Below, one piece after another: positions 41,910 to 54,954 of a stretch of DNA of 64,000 nt. Within the stretch, counting starts at the first letter, position 1; each line of letters begins with the position of its first letter. The position numbers and the translations under genes are program-made. A model generated the notes under the pieces. It was not told the origin of the DNA, did not search any database, and saw nothing but the letters and a program-made list of their open reading frames with translations. Where the stretch lies: the NCBI RefSeq assembly GCF_023065955.2, contig NW_026623050.1, positions 21,844,501-21,908,500 on the forward strand, in the 5' to 3' direction. Source of the stretch: Ursus arctos. Taxonomy: Eukaryota > Chordata > Mammalia > Carnivora > Ursidae.

Positions 41910-42955
41910 CCAGACAAAGAGATTGGTGGTTTTGGTAGAGGTGAATTATTTCTAAAATTTCTAGGGCTTTATTGCCTCTATACAGAATGGTAAGTTACTC
42001 ACTAGATTAGTTGTTTTTTTCTTGTTTTTGTCTCTTCAGATAATGATATTGATAATTGACTTTTTAGGCAAATGTCAGATTTCCTTCATCTGAAAGCTTG
42101 GTGTTCCCTTTGTTTTGTATAATCTGATTTTTTTAAAAACTGCTCCTTAAAATAGCAGTATAAATTGTAGCTGTAGTAAATTGAACTAGCACATTAGTAA
42201 TGAGAGGAAAAGATGAAACTTAGGTAACCCAGTAGAGATGTGGCAGGGGGATGGCCCTTAAGAGAGAGAAATCTGCAGAGAATAGCTGTGGAGAAGAGTC
42301 TATAGAAACAATCTGTGATGAGGATAGTGTGATAGTGGCATAATCATCAGAAAAGTGCGTTTTTGCTTTAGTGAGAGTCTGTACTCTCAATCCGGGACTC
42401 TCCCCAAGGGGTGTGTACAGTGAAAAAATTGTAACGTGTTCTAGATTTGTATCTGAACAGTTTTTGTAAGGTAAATGTAAATTATGGATTTTTTTTTTAC
42501 AGTTCATGTAATTTTCATGTAAAGTACCGAATGGTTTGTGTTTGAGAAGTTTTGTGATTTGATATGCTATTCATCTTCAGTTTCCAGGCTCGCTTCTGTC
42601 TGACAGATTTAAGAGAAAATGTAGTGCTATATTTGCTATATGATGATTTTTGTAAATTTTTGGTCAGGTTTACATACAATGAAATATGCTCCCACCAAAG
42701 AATTCTCATCGTTTTTTATTTTCCTTTCATATAGGCTAAGGATCACGGGAAACTGTGCCGTCACTTGGTGACAACGTTCAGTGCAGAGAGCGTTCTTACT
42801 CTAGGTGTGCGTGTGCAGGTGCGTGCACACATGCACATCTGTATGTTTAGACATGATAAGAACATAGTAAGTGTAGGCTTTTGTTTTATGTCATCGTACA
42901 GTAAGGTTTCAATGAGGTATCTTTTTAAAAATGTAAGTATTATCTTGAGGGTTTT
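41910..42955. other. No feature recognised
   Basis: Intron sequence without assignable repeats or genes. Confidence 0.5.
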
Positions 42956-42958
42956 TTA

Positions 42959-43147
42959 TTTTATTTTTTTTTTAAGATTTTATTTATTCATTTGAGAGAG
43001 AGAGGGGGAGAGCACAGAGGGAGAATAAGAGGGAGAAGCAGACTCCTTACTGAGCAAAGAGCCTGATGTAGGGCTTGATCCCAGGACCCTGAGGTCATGA
43101 CCTGAGTGAAGGCAGTGGCTTAACCACTGAGCCACCCAGGTGTCCCT
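42959..43147 (-). mobile_element. Can-SINE (SINEC)
   Basis: Antisense copy: 'taagattttatttattcatt', GA-rich body, 'ccaggaccctgaggtcatga', 'ctgagccacccaggtgtccc'. Near-exact TSD cttgagggtttttta (42944-42958) and cttagggtttttta (43148-43161). Confidence 0.95.
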
Positions 43148-43180
43148 CTTAGGGTTTTTTAAAAAAATATTTTTTTAACT

Positions 43181-43284
43181 TTATTTTTTTTTTTAAAGCA
43201 ATCTCTGCATCCAACATGGGGCTCGAACCCAGGACCCTGAGATCAAGAGCCTCACACTCTTCTGGCTTAGCCAGCCAGGCACCT
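43181..43284 (-). mobile_element. Short, older-type Can-SINE, antisense
   Basis: 'ttaaagcaatctctgcatcc', 'aacatggggctcgaacccag', 'gaccctgagatcaagagcct', 'cttagccagccaggcacctc': the same short type as the copy at 26174-26281, in reverse. Confidence 0.85.
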
Positions 43285-43699
43285 CTATCTTTAGGTGTTT
43301 TACCAAGATATTAGAAAACATCTTCAGGTACTAGCATAGTAGCAGATGTCTGCTTATAACTTACTTTTTCCCCAGAGATACAGAAGGGATATATGTATAT
43401 ATCCATTCATAATTTTTATGTTGTGTGTACTCTCTGTATCTCTTTATATCTTTCATATAATCTGTCCCTGATTCCTTTGGTCAGCTTGCTAGCTACACTG
43501 AGCAGTTTTAGGACATTGCAGCTCATCTGAACTTCCAGCTGTTTTCTTTACACAATGTGCTTTTACCTTTCCAGTTTACCATGATACACTTGGGAGGGAA
43601 AACAGTGTCCCAACACATTTATGAAGGTGAATTTACATACCCATTAAAAAAAATACATTGTGTCTCTACTTAACTCTACCAGTAAGGAATTTAACCTAA

Positions 43700-44490
43700 G
43701 GAAGTAACTGAAAACTTAATTAGGAATGTAAAATGGTATAGCCGTTATAGAAAACATTTTGTCAGTTTGTTGTAAAATTAAATATGCAATTACCATGTAA
43801 CTCAGCAATTGTACTCTTGAACATTTATCCCAGAGAAATGAAAATCTACATGAATGTTAATAGCACCTTGTTTAGTAATAGCCAGAACTTGGAAAGAATC
43901 CAAATGTCCTTCAGTGGGTGAATAGTTAAATAAACTGTGATATGCTCTACCATGGAATATTATTCGGTGATAAAAAGGAGTAAATTATTAAACGGTGCAA
44001 AAATTAAATTGATCTTGAGTGAATTAGGCTGAGTGAAAAAAAGCCACTTTCAAAAGATAACATACTGTATGAGTCCATCTGTATACTACTCTTGAAATGG
44101 TAAAATTAAAGAATCAAGAACAGATAGTTGGTTACCAGGAGTTAAGGAGACAGTTAAATGTGGTTATAAAAGATAAACAGGAGAGATCCTTACATGCTGA
44201 TGGAACTGTTCTGTATCACGATTTGTGATGGTGATACAGAAAGCTACACCCGTGATAAAACTGTATACAACTAAACATACACATGTGCATGCACACAACC
44301 AAAAAAAAAAAACCTGGGGAAATCTGAGTAAGGTAAGTGGATCATGTCAATGTCGATATCCCAGGTGTGATATGGCAAGATGGGGAAATACATAAATGGT
44401 ACACAGAATTTCTCCAGTATTTCTTACAACTTCATGTAAATCTACAGTTATCTCAGAAGAAAAGTTTAACTAAAACTACGTATACAAATA
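43700..44490 (+). mobile_element. L1M-type LINE 3' end, sense
   Basis: 'ctcagcaattgtactcttga', 'gccagaacttggaaagaatc', 'caaatgtccttcagtgggtg', 'ggaatattattcggtgataa', 'catactgtatgagtccatct', 'agtatttcttacaacttcat' follow the L1M 3' UTR order. No intact ORF. Confidence 0.85.
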
Positions 44491-44499
44491 GATAACTGA

Positions 44500-47400
44500 A
44501 TAGATAAATAAATAAATTGAAGGAAATCTTAAAAATGGAGAAGTGTGTAGGTTAGGGATTACAGGAAGGAAGAGAAGGGCCAGAGTGTGCAGGTTATTTT
44601 TCTAGAAACATTTCTAATGGAAATCCGTACCAAAATAGTCACCCTTGGAGCCTATTAAAACACTGAAAATCCATGTATTTCTAAAGGAAGAATGTCTCTT
44701 GAACTTTTAGTTTTAGGAAACCGTACCACTCTAATGGTGATATTAGCAAGTGAGAAGAATCTTTTTGTCAACATTCGTCCTTTGCTTTGTGAGCACAGCA
44801 CTTTCGTATCTTTAGGTAATAGAGAGTGGGTGGGAAACATCAAAGGCCAAAAAGCTGTATATGTGTTCTTGAGGACATCAACAACTTGAAAGCATCTAAA
44901 GACCAAAATAATCTACATTTCAGAATTGAGTATTTACGTTGAAAAGTATTGGCAAGAGGGCAGCATGTAACACTTGGTGGCTGGGGTGAGGGAAAGAGTA
45001 AGCATGTCAGAGAAAAATATCGGAAGGTCCCGAAGTTAATTCTTTAGTGGTTAAACTTCACCTGGGGCTGATCCTTGTCACCTTTTCTCCCCCAGAGATG
45101 TGACAGCAAATTTTGGCTGGGCCTATCCTCACTTTTACTTGAGTGAGAAACGAGTTATGAGGATCAGGTTGACTGCCATTTATAATCTCAATTAGATGTG
45201 AAAAATTCCTTCCCCTCACTTAAAATGCTAATCCTACTTAGGAAAACCTTTTGCAGTTTTCAGATTTTCACTAGTCACAGGAAGCTGCTTCCACAGGAAG
45301 AGTTCTAGAGTCTCAGTGAGGCTATTCTGGTGGTGCTTGGGGTCAGGTATTTTAGGCCAACAACTCCTTAGTGGAAATTCTGGCTTGGAGTCTTTTGAGG
45401 TAATTGGATAGAGAAAAGAGGAGGGTTCTTAGCCATGGAGTTGAGAAAAAAAAAAAACATCATTAGGCTAATTTTTAACTTCCCCTAGCATTTTTGAAGT
45501 TTCTACCTAATTTGTCAAAATTTCCTAAACTTTTTAAAAAATCCTGCTTTTAAATATGGGTGCAAAGAGCTAATAATAAATAATGCTTCTGTGTTGTCAA
45601 AAATTTTGTCATTTGTGAAAAACAAAGACTGTAATTATGGATCTTTTAAAATCATAACTGGTGCATTATAAATTTAAGGTTTTTAGAAATATTTTTTAAA
45701 TGATTAGCTTTAGAAATGTGGATGAGTCCTTAGGGACAGATTTTTTTGTATATGTGAAAGCTGAAGTAAAAACAAACCACCCCTTACTTAAAAAGAGGTT
45801 TAAGATGAAGTGGCTAAATCTCAAATTTCCCTTTTTGCTTCAGTGTGTCAGTTAATCTGGCTGTAGGGTATATTTATCAACTGTGAAGCCCACTGATGCA
45901 TGCAAAGCTGAGCCGAGTACAATTTTCCCCAGTGGGTCTTCTTTCTTTGGACATTTGTAGCTATGCTTCAGTGTATGGGGTCAGCTGGGGAAGGCTAGAA
46001 GGGCTAAGATGTCAGCTATTATAAAAGTACTAAGATCCTGTCTTAGGAGGGGAATGGGGTATCTGATCCTCTAAAATATATCTATTTCTTATTTCCTGTG
46101 AAGCAGTTAGTTGGAAGCATGCTCAATAATGATAATTATTAATATCATAAATAGGACAATCTGCTAAGTTCTGTCGTATTTAATGAATAATTCTGTAATT
46201 CTTTGTACTTGGCTTATGCTTTTCTCAGGTGCATAAGTGTTTGTTTAGATTCTGTATCAAAAATGAGAATCTCAAAAAGAATGTCATGCACTTAGATTGG
46301 AGACAAATTTAAGAATATTAGAATTTTTATTTCTCTTACCTTAACATAAAGTATTTTAACTTATGTTTAGTTAATTTGAACCTGTGGCCTAGGTTAACTA
46401 TTAACTAATTAAACTAGTTCAGGTTATTTATTTTAACCTATTGTCAAAAGTAGTGTTTTAGGTTTTTTTTTTTTTTTTTCTAGATGAACGCTGAATACCA
46501 TTGTATATCACAAATGAATAGAAATGTCAAAGGCAGCTTACTTGGCTTTCTGCCTTTCTTCATAAAAACTGCTAGTTTAAGGTCATGAGATTTATTTAAT
46601 GTCATTAAAGATTCTTATTTAAATAATTTACACATTACCGTAAATCACAGTTGTACTTATGTCAACCATAAGGAGTTCCTATTCAATGCAAATACATCTA
46701 GGGTATCTAGGAAACATTAATTTATGAAAGGGCAAAATTAAAGAGGTTAGAATGGCCATCAAGCTGTATATAATGGACGAAGTCATATTTTAAATCAAGA
46801 TCCAAATGGTCCTGAAAGTTCTAATGAGAAAATACGTAGATCATTCAGTGTTGTAGGAAACCAGACTGCGGAAATTTGGAAAAAGTAAAAATGACTCCTG
46901 AATTACCCAGCAAGTTGTAAAGACGTAGCTTTCTCAACATGCATACTCATGTTAACATAACAATGTATAATATATCTGATTAGTGTCATAATGGATTGCC
47001 TTGAAAGATAATGGTTCTAGGGGTCAGTAAAGCACACAGTAGGAAAGAATTAATTAACGTGGTCAGTCTGGATTCCAAAAAAACAAGACTTTGTGTTCAT
47101 CTAACTATTAAGATTTTATTTTGAAGGATTGTTTTAAAGCATTTTATATCCCAAGAAACTGGAATCATCTTTCCAAAGTGCCCATTACTTAATTTCTCTA
47201 GGACCAGGCTCTTAGTAATTTGATTGAAAATTAGTTTTTAATTGGGGAAAGTGAGACTCTTGTGTATAGGAAAGAAAAGAATCCAAGAGTTAGTAATGTA
47301 GCCTGCTGCCTTCTGTCCAGTTCCACAAAACCCTTTAAGAGATTCCGTCTGTCTTTATAGGCTGTTTGGGCTGGACCTAGATAGAATCGATGTGTTGGCT

Positions 47401-49085
47401 GTTGAAAGCTAAAAATAGACTTGGTTCATCTCATACAAATGAGGAAGCTGAGATGTTAAGATTGAGGTACTTGGAAGCCTCACTTTCAGAATATTCCCAA
47501 CATTTATTGAGTAGTTAAGGGCAAGGGAAAAAAAGAGTCGATGTGATAATAGGAGATTCAAATTGCAGTGTGTGGATACAGGGCTAAAATTGTGAACAGA
47601 AATGTAGAATTTGAGTGAGTGAAGAACACATTTACATCCTGTCCCAGGTGCAGAGTGCTTGGTGTTAGTCTCATGAATGGGATTTTGAGGTGAAGGCATA
47701 GTGGAATGTCCTCCCTTTTCTGACTTGCTCTAATCCCATTCTAGTATTTGGGGTTTTGTTTTTAGCTTTATAAAGATGAAGCTCGCCTGTGGCCGAACTG
47801 GCTAGGGCTAAACTGACTTGCTTCTGGTTGGCTTTTTGGAACGTCCTGTTATTTCACCCTGGACATAAACGTGGAGTAGCTGAATCCCAGTGAGTTTCGG
47901 GCCAAACTCAATGGAAACATAGTGCCAACTGCCTTTCTTAGGGATTTGTTGCAGGCATAAAAAAAAAGAAATATTGGATTCACTGGGGGTAGTGGCGTGC
48001 TTATACTTCCCTGAGACCTAAGAGAGGGAGATAATTTAGATTGAGGCCCTTGGAATGCACTTACTGAGGGAAGACGACACAGAGACAACTGATCAGCAGA
48101 CCTTGGTAAGATTTCATAGTTTGCCTGTGTGGCGTAGAGGAATCTGGAGAAGGTGGAAATGAAGAGTTGTACTGGAAATTTTTCAGTCCAGAGACATGAA
48201 TCTTCTGGCAGCTGTGGTCTCTAGCTTCCTAGGTTTGAGGTTTGAATAGGAAGCCTCAGGGCTGCGAATAACCTTCATGCCAAACTAGCCCTGTGGCCTG
48301 ACTGTACTTGAGTTTCCAGGTGATCTGACTTTCCAGTGATCTGACATCACAGTGCAAAGGAGCCAGGCCTCAGGTAGCTTCTTCAGGGATAGGCCCTGGG
48401 TTAACCCTGTGCCTGAAGGTGGATGAATTCTTTGGCAGATAAGTTGAAGCAAAGAACACTAGCACTTGGAATGCCCTAAGATATCTGCTGTTTGTGCCTG
48501 TGCTTGGCCAAGCTGCAACCTGATCTCGACAGCTGTTCCCTTACAGAGGAGCTGCACTAGAGTAGCCTAGATTGCTGTATGCTGGGAGGATAGCAGTTGA
48601 GATTCCGTCCTTTCAGTAAGGCCTGGATAGCCCTGATTTTCTGTGGAAAACCAGTGGACAGGCAGTTCATTTTTGTGGAATTGTTCTGGCATAGCACAAA
48701 TTCTAATCGTTTTTTTCTGTAAGAGTTTTAATACACCACCCATCTCTTCATATTTTATTTAGTGCCTGCTATATGTTAAACACTGTGTTTGAGAACGTAG
48801 CAAATACCAAGATGAAAAAGACTGTCTTCAGAAGAACTATTAAGGACTCAGACTTTGTGCATAATAAGCTTGTAACATATATAAAAATAGAATATTGTGT
48901 AGACGTTAAGTTCCAGATTAAGCTATAGTAACACAGTGCATTTGATCTAAGGTGGGAAAAGAAAAATAAAATGTAAGCTCATTTAACTTAAACATGATTT
49001 TCAGTTTGAATGCTTTTTAAGTTTTCTGTTATGAATTTTACTTTTTCATGACAAGAAGCTATCCTCTCTACATCATTGTCCATTG
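44500..49085. other. No confident repeat; some GC-richer blocks
   Basis: No Can-SINE in this stretch. About 45060-45310 and 47840-48700 are visibly less AT-rich than their surroundings and unassigned. A T-run is at 46459-46480 and a 16/17-bp tandem duplication at 48313-48345. 48760-48960 has a weak resemblance to an ancient repeat. Confidence 0.4.
48313..48345. repeat. 16-17 bp tandem duplication
   Basis: tttccaggtgatctgac is followed directly by tttccagtgatctgac, differing by one base deletion. The first copy holds a CAGGTG E-box. Confidence 0.9.
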
Positions 49086-49089
49086 TGCC

Positions 49090-49515
49090 CTGTCTATAGG
49101 GGAAAGTTTAGGTTCCTTATCATGGCACTTAAGAATCTTCATTTTCTGGCTCTCACTTCATTGTTTTCATCTCCATCTCTATCAAGTACTCTTTACTCCA
49201 GGCATATCCCAGCAACTCCTAATTTCTAGGACTGTCATTCACTTTGCCATTTTTGCCTTGTTTAACGCCATTGACTTTCTTCTTATCTATCGAGAATCAG
49301 TTCATACGTGACCTCTCTGACTTCAGATAGAGGCAGTCTCTGCCTCTTTTATACTTCCTAATACTTTGTGCAACTCACTGAGTTTTTTTAAATCATGTTT
49401 GATCATAGAGAGTTGTGTACACCTCTTTCTCTTCTGAGTTCTAAATTCCTTGAACATTTATTATTTATATTTGTATCAGTATCTTTTATTATATGCCTGA
49501 AACATAGTAGTGGTT
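49090..49515 (+). mobile_element. L2 LINE 3' end
   Basis: 'cattttctggctctcacttc', 'gtactctttactccaggcat', 'agttcatacgtgacctctct', 'atacttcctaatactttgtg', 'gagttctaaattccttgaac', 'tatgcctgaaacatagtagt' follow the L2 order to its 3' end. Confidence 0.85.
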
Positions 49516-49532
49516 CTTACTAGTAAATAGTA

Positions 49533-49573
49533 AAGGTGACATTTCTTTTTTTTTTTTTAAGGTGACATTTCTT
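49533..49573. repeat. 15-bp direct repeat flanking T11
   Basis: aaggtgacatttctt occurs at 49533-49547 and 49559-49573 with only 11 T between them. It has the form of a retroposon TSD with nothing but tail inserted. Confidence 0.85.
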
Positions 49574-49574
49574 G

Positions 49575-51410
49575 AGTGGCTTTCCCTTACTTTTCAAGAA
49601 AGGAGTACTGTAGTTGAGAGTCTTGTCTGCTAGAAGATACAGAACAACCTTTGAAAAGTAAATTTAGTGGTGAACCTTGCTATGGTCCCAACCTTGAAAT
49701 ACTCAGAGTCTTGGGCTTTGGTAATGACCTTCTCAATAGGGACAGGAGACTATAATGAATGGGCTTAAATTTTGAGAACCATATTTAAGCCTAATAACTG
49801 AATTTATTTTTGTGATCCCTTTTTGAAAGCATGTTTATCTCAGTAATGTAAGTATTAACTTTTTGCTCTTTGACATATGAATGTATTGCATGATCTTTTA
49901 TTTATTACTCCATTAGGAGCTTGGTACTTGAGGGGAACTGGTTATGACTAGCAGTCATCCCAAGGTGCTTTTCAGCCAGTGAAAAAATTATAGGCTGTTT
50001 AACCTACTGTAATGTTTACATGAGTAATTATGATTTTAAGTGGAGGTCATGGTGGGGTGATGGGGTAGAAAGACTTAGCTTTTGTAAGCATTTTTAGGAT
50101 ATATGAATTTCTCACAAAATTTTTTTCTAGTTTGACAAAATCTCAGTGTTGATCCTTCTCACTCTTCTTCCCAAAGAGACAATGTTCTTGGTTTCATAAT
50201 ATAGTTGGTTGATTTTTAAATTGTTTTATGTCTCTTGGAACCTTTATGCCTTGTGCTAGTAAGTATATACTGAATTGAATAAATGATTGAGTAAAAGCTG
50301 TTCCTTGTTAAACTCAGAACTAAAATGAGGGCTCTCTTAATGCAAAGAGGAACAGAAATTGCAGATTAACCTGGAACGTCTTCATTGTGCTCTGTATGTA
50401 TTGCATGGCAGTTAAAAAAAATTATCAGACAGAGTTAAATGTCTGATTGAGCTTTGGTTTAGGCTGAGAATACTTTGAACTTTCAGATTTATTTCTGTGG
50501 TTTTAGAAGTAAAGATTCTTTTGGAAACCATTTACTTCATAGTGTGGGTAATGGTTTTCCACCCTTTTTTCCCCGCCCTTTTTAAATTGGAAAAATTGAA
50601 GAAAGTCAGAGGTTCAAAGTTCTGCTAAAAATTACAGTTTGGTCCCTATTGATCTTCACCAACTTTAATGCATTTCATCCAGATATTTAAGAAATGAACT
50701 ACATAAGCAAATAAATTAAACAGAGGTGTGTTTTCTTCCAGATGTTAGCATCTGATCAAGGTAAATTAAAAATTCTATGATTTCTAAGGTTTTAACATCA
50801 AAATATATGGTTTTATAATTATTGTGAAGTTGGCAGTGACATTGGCAGCTTATAAGCATCTGGCTGTCTTTATCTACACGCTACCATGGAATCTATTTTG
50901 AAAATATTCAGAACCTGGTGGATATGTGGATTGTACTGGAAGAAGCTGTGACTCATACAGACCTAAAAGAAGCAGGTCTGTAGGCAAATGCTTAGGAAAG
51001 GCTTGTCTGTCTTGTTTTGTCTGAATTTTGATTTTGTGTCTCATTGCCTTATATTTTACCAGTGATTGGTTTGGGTTAATAAGCATAATCTGTCAGAATG
51101 TTAATATGTTGTTAAATCTTAGTCCAGTTGGATTGCTTTGTTCCTAGGAGAGAAGTTTGAATTGAGGGAGGAGGGAATTCATTTACTTGGAAGTGTGATA
51201 GACCGTGAATGACAGATCACCGCAGGATCTATAGTAAAGAGTTATGCACCCAGGGTACCAGGTGAGCAGAGCTAGATGATGGGAGAGGATTAGACAGTGA
51301 GAGGTAAGAAGATACACTCCTCCCACCTATACCCAGAAAAGAAGGGGAAAATGCCATTTTCCTTCTCACTTCTGTCTAGTTGCCAGGCTGTCATTTACAT
51401 AGGACCTTAT
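49575..51410. other. No feature recognised
   Basis: AT-rich intron; no repeat or gene assigned. Confidence 0.5.
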
Positions 51411-51414
51411 GATG

Positions 51415-51625
51415 TTGGGTTCTATTCTAATTGTTTCTATAACATTGTCTCATTTAATCCTCAAGAAAACTTGTGAGGTGTAGGTATCCTTATGCTCATT
51501 TTACAGATGAAGAAACTGAAGCACACCAAGGTTAAGTATTTTATTAATGCTGTTAGTAGTGATAGAGAAATACTGGTCTTCTTGACTCCAAAGCTTATGC
51601 TTTTTAACTGCCACACTATACTAAC
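51415..51625 (-). mobile_element. MIR SINE, antisense
   Basis: 'gtctcatttaatcctcaaga', 'cattttacagatgaagaaac', 'tgaagcacaccaaggttaag', 'ttgactccaaagcttatgct', 'tttttaactgccacactata' match reverse-complement MIR. Confidence 0.88.
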
Positions 51626-51629
51626 CCTG

Positions 51630-52400
51630 GATTCCACATATGAACCTTTTCTCATGTACAAATAAATTCCAGGTTCCTAATATGACTGACTTACAAATAA
51701 GATTGTGGGACTCAGTGATTCACAAGTTATGTATTATTTTTTTTTTAACTCTGGTAGATATTGTTGCATAATATTTTCTAAGTGTGGATTTTCTTTTAGT
51801 AATTATTTATTTACATGATATATGAGAGGTGTATGATCTCATCCTCTGAGAGGCTACACTTTAGTTAAATTGCCATTCTCATTTCATTTAGACTGCTGCA
51901 TTATTTTATTTTTCCTGCACAGTTCAATCGCTGGGAGACAGGTATTTTGTTTAGTTGTGATCAAGTTATTGAGACGAAAACTAGGGGTAGAATGATGAAG
52001 TAATTTAGTAAGAACTTTTATTGACTTCCTTTCCCAGGTGTTAGTTGATTTGAGTACTGAGTTTCCGAATTTCATCATTCTTTGGCATCAGTGTCAAACT
52101 GCTAACCATGCAGGTTTATTCTTTTTAATAGCAGTTTTGCTTTTGAAGAAAAATAGAACTAAAGTAGAAAAGAAAGTTCTTTATGTTGAGACTCAACTGT
52201 CAGCATATTTAAAATCCAATAGAATAAAAGAGGTAGAAAAAAAGCGTATCAGTTGCTTCTTTATTATAAAAATCAGGTCTTAAGTTAGATATTAACTTTG
52301 ATAGAAAATGGTCTATCATATTTCTATAATTTTAATATCTGTCTTGAATGAGCAGAAGAGGTGTACTTCATTACTACAAGTATAAAAGCTGCTTTCCTGA
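51630..52400. other. No feature recognised
   Basis: AT-rich intron with a T-run near 51738-51747. Confidence 0.5.
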
Positions 52401-52404
52401 AGCT

Positions 52405-52600
52405 TGACTGATGTCAGACTACCTTGGTTTAAATTCTGGCTCTGGTTTCTTTAGTTTTCTTATTTATAGGTAAGGATAGTAATGATACTTAAGTTATAGG
52501 ATTGGTTTGAGAATTAAGGAACATACTCACTGCAAAGAGCGTAACATAGTTCCTGGCACGTTGATAGTACTCAGTAAACATTCTCTGTTATTGATGAATT
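52405..52600 (+). mobile_element. MIR SINE fragment
   Basis: 'gtcagactaccttggtttaa', 'attctggctctggtttcttt', 'gatagtaatgatacttaagt', 'gttcctggcacgttgatagt', 'actcagtaaacattctctgt' follow MIR order. Confidence 0.85.
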
Positions 52601-52604
52601 AAAA

Positions 52605-53685
52605 TTTGTGGTAACATTTTTCTTAATTTTGGATGAAGATCATTTTATCTCAGTTAGAATCCTGCAACTCTTAATATGAGAACTCTTGTTAAAACAATTT
52701 ATAATTTCAGAAGTGGTTTTATGGATCCCAAAAGGCGTAGGGAAGCTTGCAGATATTTTTAAAACTTGTTTTTATTTTGTGAAGAGATCACAATCAACTA
52801 AATAATCTGTCCAATGGAAAAATAACAGGGAAGGCATGTTAAACTTGTGTTGTTGATAGTTTTATTATTTTTGTCTTTTTCTATCAATTCTTGCAATGTA
52901 GAAGGCTTGTCTTACGTTCAGTACAGTGATCAATTTAGTTGGTTCTGCAGTATTTAGGATGAGGCTGCTAGGCCAGGATGTATTTGGCAGTCTGAGGAAG
53001 GCAAGCTTCAGTGTTGATTCTAACTCCGCCTCCTCTCCATTGTGTTCTTTCTAAGTACAGACACAGCTTGGTCCCCTGGCAGTGACATATAGCAGACGTC
53101 AATAACAACCTTTGTAAATGTTAAATAAAAGAGCAAATTGAAGGGCAGTGATTCATTAGGAAAGAATTTTGTCTGAGCAAATTAACTCTTATTTCTGTTA
53201 ACCCATGTTAAAGAATCACTGACTGTCTCTTGTGTCTTTGGATGCAATTGAACTAGAAACTACACAGATGAAGGGCCTCTCTTCACTTTAATGGGTGTTT
53301 TGGATTTAGGATACGTGCTGTTCATTTGAAATATCTTTTTCTCTTTTTTAATTATACTTTGACATCTGGCCAATTTGATCAGCATCAGACAGTGATGTTA
53401 ACCTTAATTTGCAGAGCAGTTGTCAAAAACCTTCTAAACTTCGTATCTTCATTATTGATTTTTCAGTCACTAGTTGCATTGTGCATGTGTCTGTTACTTC
53501 CTCTGACCCACCTGTCTGGATCAGTTCACTAGGCGTTCTTCTTCTGCAGCCTTCAGACAGACAACCAAGCAGCTAGATTTTTGTCTAATGTGTTTTCCAT
53601 TTCCTTTCCAATTTTTCTTCTCTTGCTTAACTAGTGCAAAAGCAGCCTGTATGTCTTTAAAGTTGTTACCTTCAAAAAATTCATT
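52605..53685. other. No feature recognised
   Basis: Unassigned intron. Confidence 0.5.
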
Positions 53686-53701
53686 TTAAATGCTTCTTTA
53701 G

Positions 53702-53918
53702 GAGTGCCTGGGTGGCTCATTTGGTTAAGCATCTGCCTTTGGCTCAGGTCATGATCCTGGGGTCCTGGGATCAAGCCCCAAATCAGGCTCCCTGCTCTGC
53801 GGGGGGCCTGCTTCTCCCTTTCCCTCTGCCTGCCGCTCCCCCTGCTTGTGCTCGCTTGCATGCTCGCGCTCTCTCTCTCTCTCTGTCAAATAAATAAATA
53901 AAATCTTCGGAAAAAAAT
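53702..53918 (+). mobile_element. Can-SINE (SINEC), well preserved
   Basis: Full sense copy: 'agtgcctgggtggctcattt', 'cctttggctcaggtcatgat', 'tgcctgccgctccccctgct', CT run, 'aaataaataaataaaatctt'. Exact 14-bp TSD aaatgcttctttag at 53688-53701 and 53919-53932. Confidence 0.97.
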
Positions 53919-54616
53919 AAATGCTTCTTTAGCCAAAATTTGAATTTGCATATCTTTGTATATATACACTACTTATTGAAAATATTTTATCCTCTTCTTG
54001 AAGTACACTTAAAAGGAAATTCTTTAGATTTTTAAAACTAACAAATTTTCTTTTTTAAAGGATATGTGACCATTACCTATCACTTTTTCAGAATAACTCT
54101 TTTGTTCTATCATGTGCTATGATGGATTAATCATGAATTTGCAGTTAATGAAGGGCTATTTCATGCATACCTTTGCAGATTTTTTTAGTATCTTCTCTGC
54201 ATACTAGACACTGCAAAGTATATTATTTTTGAGACTCTGCAGTCCAATAATTTTAAACCAGCTAATATAAGTTCCTTGTTTGTGTTATTTGGACACCAAA
54301 TCAAGAAATAGATTTTCTTTTCTTTTTCCCACTTTATCCAGCAGCCCTCACTCCATCTGGAAACTTTATACTTTGGATTTTGGAACATTGTAACTCATAA
54401 ATGAATGGGCAGTGTTATCACAGTGTGTTTGACTTAGCAGGCATTTAATAAATCCTTACCATGTGCTCTCTTAGCAGGACTAAAAGAAATTAATCTCTCT
54501 CTTCTTCTTGGTAGTAGTTTGTATCTCTTGAAAAATAAAGTCAGTGATTTGTTTACATTGCTACGTTAAACATTTCTTGACCACCAGCCTTGCTTCTGTT
54601 TCAGAACTCCAGCGAA

Positions 54617-54814
54617 GGGCACCTGGGTAGCTCAGTCGTTAAGTGTCTGCCTTTGGCTCAGGGCGTGATCCCAGCGTCCTGGGATCGAGCCCCGTGTCAG
54701 GCTCCCTGTTCTGCTGGGAGCCTGCTTCTTCCTCTCCCACTCCCCCTGCTTGTATTCCCTCTCTTCGCTGGCTGTCTCTCTGTCAAATAAATAAAATCTT
54801 TAAAAAAAAAAAAA
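54617..54814 (+). mobile_element. Can-SINE (SINEC)
   Basis: Sense copy beginning 'gggcacctgggtagctcagt', ending 'aataaataaaatctttaaaa'. Flanks agaactccagcgaa (54603-54616) and agaaccctagtgaa (54815-54828) are a TSD with three transition differences. Confidence 0.95.
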
Positions 54815-54954
54815 AGAACCCTAGTGAAATCCAGAGCATTAAAATATCTCGTCCTTAATTCCATCTACTTTTTGCCTGGGCCTTAGGTTCTAATAATACC
54901 ATTTACCTGCCTATAGTCATCTGGTTAGTTTGAACTGTTTCCTGTTTGCATGCT

